35,195 nucleotides of DNA from Bradyrhizobiaceae bacterium (lineage in GTDB: Bacteria; Bacteroidota; Ignavibacteria; Kapaibacteriales; Kapaibacteriaceae): positions 1 to 35,195 of the forward strand of contig JAGFIZ010000056.1 of assembly GCA_024103135.1 (NCBI GenBank). Reading direction: 5' to 3'. Position 1 is the first letter of the stretch. The number at the start of each line of letters is the position of its first letter. This document shows positions 24,052-32,100 of this stretch, one piece after another. The notes under the pieces are model-generated. The model was not told the origin of the DNA, ran no database searches, and worked only from the letters and a program-made list of their open reading frames with translations. The position numbers and the translations under genes were made by a program.

Positions 24052-26273
24052 GATGGCTGCTCGCAGCAGTGTTGTTGTGGTGGTGTTGTGCTGCGGCAGT
24101 GGCCGACAACCAGCATCCTACGTCGTGGCATGTAACGCGTGAGTGGACGTCGTATGCCATGCCTCTTGGCGATTCGTGGGTCCTTCACCGAAAACTCCCT
24201 GCATGGCAGAGTTCCGACCCCGTACTAGCTGTTGTGGACAACAACGGTAAGATCATTCGTAGGGCACTGGACGGACAGGATGTACGTGCCGTTGCCGTGT
24301 GGCGATCACTGATTATTGCCGTTCGTCTGTCGGCTAATGCTGTGGAGTTAGTTGTCCTCAATGACCGCTTGCACACGCTCGGCACGGTGCGACTACCGGA
24401 GTTGGTCGGTCTGAGTCAGACACCCGATGTGCAGGTCATGAGTCGTGACGAACGGTCACACATCCTGATTCTCTGCAACGGCTTCTTGCTGGCTTGTAAT
24501 CCAGTACAGCGTCCGTTGAACATTACCGTACTTGAGCAGCGCGTGTTTGGTGCTGCCGTTGGACGGGGGGAATGGTCAGCCATCTTCGTCCACGATGTGG
24601 GTGGCATTGCCTATGCCAGCTTGGTCGACACGCTGATGCGTCGGCGTGTTGCACCTTCTGTACCGTTGGCCAGTCATGCACGAATCGGACAAGTGAATGA
24701 TGACGTTGTCGTGATCTCTGCCGTAGAAGGCTCCTATGCCTCCCAGGTCAGTGTGATCGACTCACGGAGTAGTGTGGTGCAGACGTTAACCTTGCCGGTA
24801 TCGGAGAACAACATCGGATGGGTAGAGCAAAAAGGGAAACTGGCTCTTGCCGTCGTGAGCACACAGAAAGGCATGCAGACCCTGGCCGTAGCATCGGCCG
24901 ATAACATTCATAGCGCCATGTCCACGGGAATTGCACTACCACCGGAGGTGGGAATGCCGCAGCGCGTGTGGGCAAGTGCCGACACTGTTGGCGTATGGTG
25001 TAGTGGCGGCATAGTATCTGTTGTTGGTGGAAGCATCATTGCAGCGGATGTCTTGCATAGAAATCTGGCTGGATACGAGGTGCCGGTGCCGTCAGGACGT
25101 GGTCTACTAGTCTATGGACCGTCAGGCACGTTGGTCATCACTAGAATGTTTCAACCATGGTGGTGGATCTGGTGGCTTGCAATGAACGTTGCACCATTTG
25201 TTATTCCACTGTTGTTACTGCTCATTATCGTCCTGCTCGTCACGCAGTTGCGACGGCAAAAGCGCTACCTCTCCGCCATGTTGGAAGTACCAGGAGCGGG
25301 CCTGGTATTCGTGATTGATGGTGCTGGCAAGCTCACGCAGGCCAATGAGCGAGCGATGCGGTTGCTTCGTATCACGCCAAAGGTGCCGATGCACAGACTC
25401 TTTCGTGCCTACATGCGTCACCGCGGCGTCGAAGGCGTCCTCCATTTCGTCGAGCAAGCCATGGTCGCCCGACGTCCGATTACCGACAAAGTAAGCGTTG
25501 ACGACGACGATGATCAACGCGAGTACATGTTTACCTCGCAGTTGCTCTGGGGCACCTTGGGCAAGCGTCGAGCCACGGTCGTAACAGGAATCGACATTAC
25601 CGAAGCGTTGGAGCGACGTCGACTCGTCAACTGGGCACAGCTTGCACACGACATGCAAACGAACCTCAGCACGATTCGACTCAATGCCGAACAGATTGGC
25701 CTGAACCTCGAAGCAAAGGATTCCGAACGCGTACGACGAATTCTTTTTCAGACTGACGTTCTCATCCAACGCGTTCGTGACCTCGTGAGTGTTGGTAGGA
25801 GTGAAGAGCTACAGAAGTCTGCCGTCCACAGTGCCGAGTTCTGCACCCAACTCCGTCATGAATTCGATCCGCTCATGTTCCCTCACGTGACGTTTGTCAT
25901 GAAGCTGCGTGGAACAACGATGATGGTGGACAAGCTCAAGCTCTCTCGTGCCGTTCGCAATGCCGTCGAGAATGCCATCAAGAGTCTGCGGGGCAACCCC
26001 GGAACGGTAGAGATCGCCACGTGGTTTGATCGCACACATGTTCACATCCGCATTTCCGACACTGGGATCGGGATGGATACGCTCACGCTTGAGAACATGA
26101 TGAAACCATACTTTACTTCCGCCAAGGATGGCACAGGTACTGGCATTGGAACGATGATCATGCAACATGTAACCCACATGCATGGCGGTTCGTTGCGCGT
26201 AACGAGCGAACCAGGTGTGGGAACGCAAGTAGATTTCCGCATTCCAATCGGTACGGTAACGCCTTCACCATAG
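24048..26273 (+). CDS. sensor histidine kinase with large periplasmic domain and PAS domain
   Basis: 741 aa. Signal sequence about 1-22 (WLLAAVLLWWCCAAAVADN). Residues about 25-365 are an extracytoplasmic domain rich in short beta strands (VLAVVDNNGKIIRRALDG), compatible with a beta-propeller but without a recognised repeat signature. One transmembrane segment follows at about 370-397 (LAMNVAPFVIPLLLLLIIVLL). A PAS-like domain comes next (GLVFVIDGAGKLTQANERAM), then HisKA with phospho-acceptor His534 in LAHDMQTNLSTIRLNAEQI, and HATPase_c with NAVENAIKSL, DTGIGMD and GTGTGIGTMIM. Its ligand is unknown. ATG 24048 overlaps the ispF stop. No response regulator is adjacent. Confidence 0.9.
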   Translation: MRWLLAAVLLWWCCAAAVADNQHPTSWHVTREWTSYAMPLGDSWVLHRKLPAWQSSDPVLAVVDNNGKIIRRALDGQDVRAVAVWRSLIIAVRLSANAVELVVLNDRLHTLGTVRLPELVGLSQTPDVQVMSRDERSHILILCNGFLLACNPVQRPLNITVLEQRVFGAAVGRGEWSAIFVHDVGGIAYASLVDTLMRRRVAPSVPLASHARIGQVNDDVVVISAVEGSYASQVSVIDSRSSVVQTLTLPVSENNIGWVEQKGKLALAVVSTQKGMQTLAVASADNIHSAMSTGIALPPEVGMPQRVWASADTVGVWCSGGIVSVVGGSIIAADVLHRNLAGYEVPVPSGRGLLVYGPSGTLVITRMFQPWWWIWWLAMNVAPFVIPLLLLLIIVLLVTQLRRQKRYLSAMLEVPGAGLVFVIDGAGKLTQANERAMRLLRITPKVPMHRLFRAYMRHRGVEGVLHFVEQAMVARRPITDKVSVDDDDDQREYMFTSQLLWGTLGKRRATVVTGIDITEALERRRLVNWAQLAHDMQTNLSTIRLNAEQIGLNLEAKDSERVRRILFQTDVLIQRVRDLVSVGRSEELQKSAVHSAEFCTQLRHEFDPLMFPHVTFVMKLRGTTMMVDKLKLSRAVRNAVENAIKSLRGNPGTVEIATWFDRTHVHIRISDTGIGMDTLTLENMMKPYFTSAKDGTGTGIGTMIMQHVTHMHGGSLRVTSEPGVGTQVDFRIPIGTVTPSP

Positions 26274-26283
26274 TCATCTACGC

Positions 26284-26709
26284 ATGGAGATAGAGAAGAA
26301 ACGCATAGCAGCACTGGACTATGGACTAGCACGCATCGGTATGGCCGTGTGTGACGAGTTCCACATTAGCGTGAATACCAGGCCAGTGATACCGAACAAC
26401 GAGCAGATGTGGGAGATACTCCTTGATCAACTGCGACGTGACCGGATCGACCTTGTCCTCGTTGGTGTGCCTTTTAAGCTGGATGGCACGTCATCGCCAA
26501 TTATCGAGGCCATCCAAACGTTTATTGCAGAGTTGCGCACGAGGATTCAGATACCTGTGGTCGAGGTCGACGAGAGTTTCTCCACGAGCAGAGCACGCGA
26601 GATTATGCTTGGCAGCGGGATGAAACATAAACGTCGCTCTACCAAGGGAACCAAGGATGCCGTTGCTGCAGCCGTCATTCTCTCAGACTTTCTTGAAGAA
26701 CATCGATGA
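26284..26709 (+). CDS. ruvX: Holliday-junction resolvase-like RuvX/YqgF
   Basis: 141 aa RNase H-fold protein implicated in pre-16S rRNA 5'-end processing and proposed as a Holliday-junction resolvase. It has the N-terminal ALDYGLARIGMAVCDE with catalytic Asp12, LVLVGVPFKLDGTSSP, and VVEVDESFSTSRAREIM with the second acid, plus the late KGTKDAVAAAVILSDFL with the third Asp. Size is standard. It starts 10 bases after the kinase stop, and its TGA overlaps the next ATG (ATGA). Confidence 0.93.
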   Translation: MEIEKKRIAALDYGLARIGMAVCDEFHISVNTRPVIPNNEQMWEILLDQLRRDRIDLVLVGVPFKLDGTSSPIIEAIQTFIAELRTRIQIPVVEVDESFSTSRAREIMLGSGMKHKRRSTKGTKDAVAAAVILSDFLEEHR

Positions 26710-28124
26710 GTAGCGACTATCTAGCTGGACAGGACCACACAACAATTCGGAGAGTCTGCGTAGGAGTATTGTGCGGACTGCTTGCTGTTGCCATGGGTGT
26801 GAACACGACCATTGCTCAGCCACGAGCCATGGTGGCAAAAACACTGCAGACTACAGGAGAGCGGTTCTTTGGTGATGCCTATGTAATTCCCGGGAATACG
26901 CCGGACAGTGCATCAATCGTAGTCATGTTTCGTTTTGCCAATGACTTTCTGACCTTCACCAAGGCCTCTCAGCGTGCGTCAGTACGTGGATCGTACATGG
27001 CCCCAGTAGCGGTGAGCATCGAAGTGCAGGACTCAATGGGCGTCATAAGACAACGGCATCGCTGGGCCGATACGTTATACACCAACACGTTCGACGAAAC
27101 CAATAGTGCGACGACCTTTCACTGCGGCTGGCAGACCATACCAGTGCCGCATGGTGTGTACACGATTACGGTGGAGATACTGTCCAACCGGACCACGCAG
27201 GGGAATGAGATCGTACTTAAGGACATCAAGTCGAACGATCCAGTACAAAGCCGTCTGCTGAGTGCGCCGTTGTTTGCTCAGCCCTTACCATCAAAGGAGA
27301 AGTTCCTCCTACGTCCATATGTATTCTCAGGTAACCTCCGTTTTGGATCGTCGGATGGAATCGCCTTGATAGTTCTTTCCGATACAAAACCAGTCGAGTA
27401 CGACTACGCCATCGTGCAGAAGCCCTATCGTGCACGCGACATACGGTGGTGGCAAGTGTCTGACGTACAAGGTCAGGTAACAAGCAGCACATCCAGACAA
27501 CTGCGCATCAGCGACTTTGCCAATTCTCGTGATCCATACCTCGAAGTGGTTGACCATGCTCCTACCGGCAATGCCGTTGCCCTTGCAGAGATCAACATTC
27601 CGTTAACGACCATGGTGCCTGGCAACTACGAGCTGCAGCTCGTAGCAAATGGAAGTCGCGATACCATCGCCATCCCGTTTAGAGTGGAGTGGGAAGAGAT
27701 GCCGCGCTCGCTTCGCAATCTTGACTATGCGATGAGCATCCTCAAATACATCGTCAAGCAGGAACAGCTTGACTCACTGAACAGCGGGAACGATGTCGAG
27801 CGACGTGAGCATCTGATGGACTGGTGGCGTAGGCAAGACCCAACTCCCACAACGACGTACAATGAGCGGATGGTAGAGTACTACAAGCGGGTCGACGAGG
27901 CCTTTACTACCTTTAGCACCATCCAGGAACCAGACGGAGCAAACTCCGAACGCGGCAAGATTTACATTCTCTTTGGTCCACCGTCGACTACCGACAAGAA
28001 TCTCTCTCCTGAAAATGCTCCGCAAGAGATTTGGGCTTACACGAATGCCGTGAAGAAGAAATTCTTCTTTTCGATGGATGAAAGAGGACTCTACAAACTC
28101 AAGAGCATGGAAGATTTGAAGTAG
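26706..28124 (+). CDS. secreted GWxTD-domain protein
   Basis: 472 aa. A hydrophobic stretch at about 17-37 (VLCGLLAVAMGVNTTIAQ) gives a signal peptide after a long positively charged start. The middle (about 40-340) is mostly beta. The C-terminal part (about 365-472) matches the GWxTD domain: HLMDWWRRQDPTPTTTYNE (WWRRQD in place of the eponymous GWLTxD), EYYKRVDEAFTTFS and RGKIYILFGPPSTTD. This family is known from Acidobacteriota and several FCB lineages but has no settled function; the GxIYIxxGPP segment is the most conserved. It overlaps ruvX by ATGA. No lipobox is present. Confidence 0.8.
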   Translation: MSSDYLAGQDHTTIRRVCVGVLCGLLAVAMGVNTTIAQPRAMVAKTLQTTGERFFGDAYVIPGNTPDSASIVVMFRFANDFLTFTKASQRASVRGSYMAPVAVSIEVQDSMGVIRQRHRWADTLYTNTFDETNSATTFHCGWQTIPVPHGVYTITVEILSNRTTQGNEIVLKDIKSNDPVQSRLLSAPLFAQPLPSKEKFLLRPYVFSGNLRFGSSDGIALIVLSDTKPVEYDYAIVQKPYRARDIRWWQVSDVQGQVTSSTSRQLRISDFANSRDPYLEVVDHAPTGNAVALAEINIPLTTMVPGNYELQLVANGSRDTIAIPFRVEWEEMPRSLRNLDYAMSILKYIVKQEQLDSLNSGNDVERREHLMDWWRRQDPTPTTTYNERMVEYYKRVDEAFTTFSTIQEPDGANSERGKIYILFGPPSTTDKNLSPENAPQEIWAYTNAVKKKFFFSMDERGLYKLKSMEDLK

Positions 28125-28189
28125 GGAACCTTGGTAGGGGGCTATGTCGGTGCACGCCGATAACACATGCTAGTGGCGCGGCACGACGG

Positions 28190-28594
28190 CTATCGTGGCT
28201 CCCAAGCCTCGCCCTCGCATGGCGGCTCGGCTGACGTTACATGCTCGTCCAGGATGGTACAGAGTTGATTGGTCGGGTTAAAATGTCGGCACGTCCCGCA
28301 TAACGTCCCATCCTGCAGTTGTTCGACACTCTCGTTGAACCGACGGTATTGCAGGTAGGCAGGGTAGACGCCCACGCCCCAGGCAACAAACATCACGGTT
28401 GTCCACCACCAGCCGCTGGAACTATATGCACTACTAAAGCCCCAGGCAGCAGCACCGATGATGGTTAGTCGCATCACGGCAGCAGCCATGATGGATCCCG
28501 TGGTGTAATACGGAAGGTCCGCAGCACGATCCGGTGGAGTAACGCGAAGCAAGAACAGGTCGATGATCTGTTCTGTGGTAGTGGGCTGACTCAT
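28190..28594 (-). CDS. small two-helix membrane protein with C-terminal four-cysteine motif
   Basis: 134 aa, family not recognised. Two hydrophobic segments lie at about 33-55 and 61-80. The C-terminal tail (about 95-134) has Cys99-Gly-Thr-Cys102, Cys112 and Cys126, with His104 and His118 nearby, in the frame CGTCRHFNPTNQLCTIL...EPPCEGEAWEP. A 4-Cys tail after two helices suggests a zinc- or Fe-S-binding cytoplasmic module. It starts in the divergent region with mutL and ends convergent with the GWxTD gene. Coding appears genuine from the ordered domain pattern and single long frame. Confidence 0.65.
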   Translation of the reverse strand: MSQPTTTEQIIDLFLLRVTPPDRAADLPYYTTGSIMAAAVMRLTIIGAAAWGFSSAYSSSGWWWTTVMFVAWGVGVYPAYLQYRRFNESVEQLQDGTLCGTCRHFNPTNQLCTILDEHVTSAEPPCEGEAWEPR

Positions 28595-28643
28595 AGTACC
28601 GAGAAAAATGACGTCCGATGTGAACCTACGGATGTCTGGTTAA

Positions 28644-28651
28644 TATCTTCG
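28644..28651 (+). promoter_or_regulatory. -7-like element just before mutL
   Basis: TATCTTCG differs from TAnnTTTG at one base and lies 6 bases before the mutL ATG at 28658, nearly the same spacing as for ychF and plsY. No -33 TTG or Shine-Dalgarno is evident, so this is weaker than those two. Confidence 0.35.
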
Positions 28652-28657
28652 TACTGC

Positions 28658-30445
28658 ATGGCAAACATCCACATCCTTCCTGAATACCTAGCCAACCAGA
28701 TTGCTGCTGGAGAAGTAGTTCAACGACCAGAAAGCGTCGTCAAGGAACTCGTGGAGAATGCCGTGGACGCTGGAGCAACGGCCATCAGCGTGGTTGTTCG
28801 TGATGCAGGTAAACAGTTGATTCATGTGATTGACAATGGCGGGGGAATGTCCAAAGACGACCTTGCCATGAGCGTAGTGCGCCATGCTACGAGCAAGATC
28901 AAGACTGAGCACGACCTTCATGCAATTAGAACGTTGGGCTTCAGAGGCGAGGCCTTGGCCTCCATCGCAGCCGTTGCCGATGTTGAAATCCGTACGAAGC
29001 TTCAACCGTCAGCCGAGGATGATGGTGTCAGCTCTACAGGGTGGGTACTAGCATCCAGACCTGGTGAGTCCCCTGACATTCGTCCCATTGCTACTTCAGT
29101 GGGGACACAGATTCTTGTACGCAATCTGTTCTACAATGTCCCTGCACGACGAAAGTTTCTGAAGAGTGATCTTACGGAGTTCAGGCACGTAAGCGAAACC
29201 ATGCAGCGCATGGCTCTCTCTCGTACCGATGTTCGATTCACCTTCCACGATGGCGATGTACTGGTTTTCGATGTTCGTCCATCCTCGTTGCTTCAACGCA
29301 TTCGAGACGTGCTGGGCATCAACGCCGATCGAGCACTCGTCCCAGTTAGCATGGTAGAGGACGGCATTTCCGTAAGCGGGTACGTAGGGCTTCCGGAGAT
29401 TGCTAGACAGAGCAGGAGTGGACAGTTTCTCTTCCTCAATGGTCGTCCCATTACAAGCAGACCACTGGCTCATGCCATTCTCACTGCGTACGAACAGTTG
29501 TTGAGTACTGGCTCCCACCCAGTGTTCGTTGTGAACATCGAGATTGATCCCAACAAGGTCGACGTCAACGTCCACCCACAGAAGCACGAAGTCAAGTTCG
29601 ACAACGAGCGTGCTGCCTACCTCCTCATTCAGGTAGCCGTCACCAAGGCATTGCGTGAAGCCGATGTACTTCCTGCCTTTCTTGGCGATCTACCGTTGGC
29701 CAGCAAGCCATTACAAGGTCTAGCGACGCCCGCGGCTGGCGGGATTACCTATGTGAACAGACTTACGGGAGAAATCGTCCACAGTCAAACCTCTTCGTCA
29801 CCTCCGCCTACGTTCCCGCCAGTACGGTCAGCTCATGGTGGTGCGGTGGCTGCTGCCTTGTTCACACCACCTCCCAAAACAGAACAAGCACCAGTGTTCC
29901 AAGCTGGATCACAATACATACTCACACCAACAGCCGATGGTGTGATGGTGATCGATCAGCATGCTGCACATGAGCGAGTGATCTACGAGCGTGTGATGAA
30001 CAAGCATGCCACACCAGCTCATGCCGAGCAGGCCTTGTTGTTTTCGGTGAAGATTACACGATCGCCCAGTGAAATCGTCATTGTTCGCGAATACCTCGCT
30101 GAGTTTCAGAAGCTTGGGTTTCGGTTGGACATTTTGGATTCAACAACGATTGAAATCCATAGTGTGCCGACCGACGTTCAACCAGGTAACGAAGAACAGG
30201 TGCTCGGTAAGTTGATTGACAGTCTGCAACACGGAGGAACGATTCCGAAGGAACGACGCTTCGATCACATCGCTACCATGTTTGCTGCAAAACAAGCAAT
30301 TCGGCGTGGTGATCGTCTCGGGACCGAGGAGATGCAGACCTTGGTGGAGAACCTCCTCAAATGTGCTTTGCCACATTTGACGCCAGAGGGGAAACCCACA
30401 TTCTTTCTGCTTCCGTTCGACGAACTCTCATCAAGATTAACATGA
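28658..30445 (+). CDS. mutL: DNA mismatch repair endonuclease MutL
   Basis: 595 aa. The N-terminal GHKL ATPase has IAAGEVVQRPESVVKELVENAVDAGA, VIDNGGGMSKDDL, HATSKI and TLGFRGEALASIAAV, followed by GTQILVRNLFYNVPARRKFL and NVDVNVHPQKHEVKF-like text. After a variable Pro/Ser-rich linker (about 340-415), the C-terminal domain carries the endonuclease motif DQHAAHERVIYE, matching DQHAx2Ex4E, so this MutL should nick DNA itself, as expected where MutH is absent. The C-terminal CALPHLTPEGKPTFFLL completes the metal site region. A stop/ATG overlap (ATGA) couples the next gene. Confidence 0.97.
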   Translation: MANIHILPEYLANQIAAGEVVQRPESVVKELVENAVDAGATAISVVVRDAGKQLIHVIDNGGGMSKDDLAMSVVRHATSKIKTEHDLHAIRTLGFRGEALASIAAVADVEIRTKLQPSAEDDGVSSTGWVLASRPGESPDIRPIATSVGTQILVRNLFYNVPARRKFLKSDLTEFRHVSETMQRMALSRTDVRFTFHDGDVLVFDVRPSSLLQRIRDVLGINADRALVPVSMVEDGISVSGYVGLPEIARQSRSGQFLFLNGRPITSRPLAHAILTAYEQLLSTGSHPVFVVNIEIDPNKVDVNVHPQKHEVKFDNERAAYLLIQVAVTKALREADVLPAFLGDLPLASKPLQGLATPAAGGITYVNRLTGEIVHSQTSSSPPPTFPPVRSAHGGAVAAALFTPPPKTEQAPVFQAGSQYILTPTADGVMVIDQHAAHERVIYERVMNKHATPAHAEQALLFSVKITRSPSEIVIVREYLAEFQKLGFRLDILDSTTIEIHSVPTDVQPGNEEQVLGKLIDSLQHGGTIPKERRFDHIATMFAAKQAIRRGDRLGTEEMQTLVENLLKCALPHLTPEGKPTFFLLPFDELSSRLT

Positions 30446-31104
30446 CAGTCTACGCCAAGAAGCCAACTCCAATGTATTCGCCGAACTGTGTGATTGCAGC
30501 CCTCTGCATGGCGTTGTTCTTGCCATTGAGCACCACTGCGGCTACACCTCGCACCGAAGTACTGCTGAGTAGCAATGCAGCGACCATGCATGAGCAGCAG
30601 AAGCCCGATCCCGACATGGATTCCTTGCGTGCATGGTTGCAAGGGGATTTTGATACGAAGGAGCAGATTAGGCACGATAGCACGGCTCGCTATGCCAAGC
30701 TTGCTATCCGCGAGTTTTCACAGGAAGGTATGGATGGACTGTGGTTCACCTTTACGTTGTATGCGGACCCCGACACCACAGCCCCCTTCCAAACTCTTGT
30801 CCTCCAGGTCCATCGCGTCGAAGATGGCATGATCGAAGTGATTCAGTACGACCAAGCAGAGAGCGGACAGAAACTCAAACGTCGATTCGGATGCGAATGG
30901 TACCTCCAGTTTAGTGGTAAGGGCTTTGGTGGAGGCACTCATGGGTATGCCTGTGCAGCAACGGCTGGGGGAGCATATTCCACGACGGAAGTAGACATTC
31001 GGAGCTTTGGCATCAAGTACTGGCTGCGGAATTACACATCGGATCGGTTGTTGGCTGATGGCATAAGGCAGACTCCGCTTTTGTTTATGCGATCGACCCC
31101 ATGA
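30442..31104 (+). CDS. CpcT/CpeT-like secreted protein
   Basis: 220 aa from ATG 30442, which overlaps the mutL stop (ATGA); a longer frame from 30361 would lie inside mutL. A signal peptide follows Lys-rich residues (about 1-35, ending TTAATPR). The mature part has SLRAWLQGDFDTKEQ, GLWFTFTLYADPDTTAPFQTLVLQVHRV, CEWYLQFSGKGFGGGT and GYACAATAGGAYSTTEVDI, which resemble the CpcT/CpeT fold: LxxWLxGxFD/S at the start, a YRQRVYRL-like strand replaced by LVLQVHRV, and paired Cys. Those lyases attach bilin to phycobiliproteins, but homologues occur in non-phototrophs without bilins. Here a periplasmic lipocalin-like role is plausible. Assignment is from memory of family patterns. Confidence 0.55.
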   Translation: MTVYAKKPTPMYSPNCVIAALCMALFLPLSTTAATPRTEVLLSSNAATMHEQQKPDPDMDSLRAWLQGDFDTKEQIRHDSTARYAKLAIREFSQEGMDGLWFTFTLYADPDTTAPFQTLVLQVHRVEDGMIEVIQYDQAESGQKLKRRFGCEWYLQFSGKGFGGGTHGYACAATAGGAYSTTEVDIRSFGIKYWLRNYTSDRLLADGIRQTPLLFMRSTP

Positions 31105-31142
31105 GCCACTCCGTACTGAGTCATGCTATGGTGTGGTTTGCC

Positions 31143-31150
31143 TAACTTTG
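31143..31150 (+). promoter_or_regulatory. -7 promoter element upstream of the enoyl-ACP reductase-like gene
   Basis: TAACTTTG is an exact TAnnTTTG match in the 77-base gap before ATG 31182, leaving a leader of about 25 bases. No convincing -33 TTG is placed 17-21 bases upstream. The leader shows no Shine-Dalgarno. Confidence 0.4.
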
Positions 31151-31181
31151 CCAAACTTTTAGACTCACCTACGGTACGAAC

Positions 31182-32000
31182 ATGACAAATTCCTACGTTC
31201 TCATTCTTGGTGCATCCAGCGGGTTTGGCCGTGCAGCTGCACTGAAACTTGCACGCGAAGGGTTCGGCGTCTTTGGCGTCCACCTTGATCGTGCTGCTGG
31301 AATGAAGCAAGTAGAGGAGCTCCAGGCGGAACTCACTGCTCTTGGTGTACCGTTCAAGTTCTGGAACGTCAATGCCGTTGATGCTGCACAGCGCAGTGCC
31401 ATTGTTGCAGAGATTTCAGAGCAGTTCAAGAACAACCCTGGTTCTGAAGTTCGCCTACTCTTGCACTCACTTGCCTTTGGAACCCTCAAGCCCTTTGTGG
31501 ACGTCGATGGCGGTGATACCGTATCGCAGAAGAGTCTGGAGATGACCTTGGACGTCATGGCCAATTCGCTGATCTACTGGGTGCAGGATGTTGTCCGCGC
31601 TGGCATTATGGGGCAAGGGGGCAGGGTAGTTGGTCTTACCAGTGCGGGTAGTACGCGTGTGCTGCCAACCTACGGTGCTGTAAGCGCAGCAAAGGCCGCC
31701 TTGGAAAGTTATGGACGTCAGCTTGCCCTTGAACTCACGCCATACGGCATCACCTCGAACACCATTCGCGCCGGCGTTACCCATACACCGGCACTAGCGA
31801 AAATCCCTGGCAACGATGTGATTATGGCCAATGCCTTCATGCGTAATCCGCACCATCGTCTTACCACACCGGAAGACGTAGCCAATGTGCTTTCGCTACT
31901 TGTACGACCAGAAGCCCAGTGGATCAACGGCGAAGTAATCGGAGTAGATGGTGGCGAAGACTCCGTCGATCTTACCTGGTGGAAGGCACCGCAAGCATAA
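31182..32000 (+). CDS. SDR-family enoyl-ACP reductase-like protein (FabI/FabL type)
   Basis: 272 aa. Rossmann motif GASSGFGRAAALKLA near the N-terminus, then NVNAVDAAQ and the catalytic motif: Tyr164 followed six residues later by Lys171 (YGAVSAAK). Tyr-x6-Lys separates enoyl-ACP reductases from ordinary Tyr-x3-Lys SDRs. The opening GASSGFG is more FabL-like than the FabI GxxxxxSxA signature. HSLAFGTLKPFVD resembles the FabI/FabL HSIAF region. The expected reaction is NAD(P)H-dependent reduction of trans-2-enoyl-ACP in fatty-acid elongation, downstream of the FabZ domain in this window. A C-terminal IGVDGGEDSV fits the family. FabL versus another SDR is not certain. Confidence 0.75.
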   Translation: MTNSYVLILGASSGFGRAAALKLAREGFGVFGVHLDRAAGMKQVEELQAELTALGVPFKFWNVNAVDAAQRSAIVAEISEQFKNNPGSEVRLLLHSLAFGTLKPFVDVDGGDTVSQKSLEMTLDVMANSLIYWVQDVVRAGIMGQGGRVVGLTSAGSTRVLPTYGAVSAAKAALESYGRQLALELTPYGITSNTIRAGVTHTPALAKIPGNDVIMANAFMRNPHHRLTTPEDVANVLSLLVRPEAQWINGEVIGVDGGEDSVDLTWWKAPQA

Positions 32001-32100
32001 CGGCACGGTGACCATGAACGAGACGTCGGCAGGACAGGTACAAGGTGCCAAGACAATACATGGTGTGCCTTATAACTTGTTGACCTCAAGAATTCTACGG

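Noticed and set aside
30361-30441. Start of the CpcT-like gene inside mutL at 30361
   Set aside because: The ATG at 30442 overlaps the mutL stop as ATGA and gives a proper signal peptide.
31948-32100. Longer PBP-like frame beginning inside the SDR gene
   Set aside because: The first 51 residues are low-quality and precede the real signal peptide at 32101.
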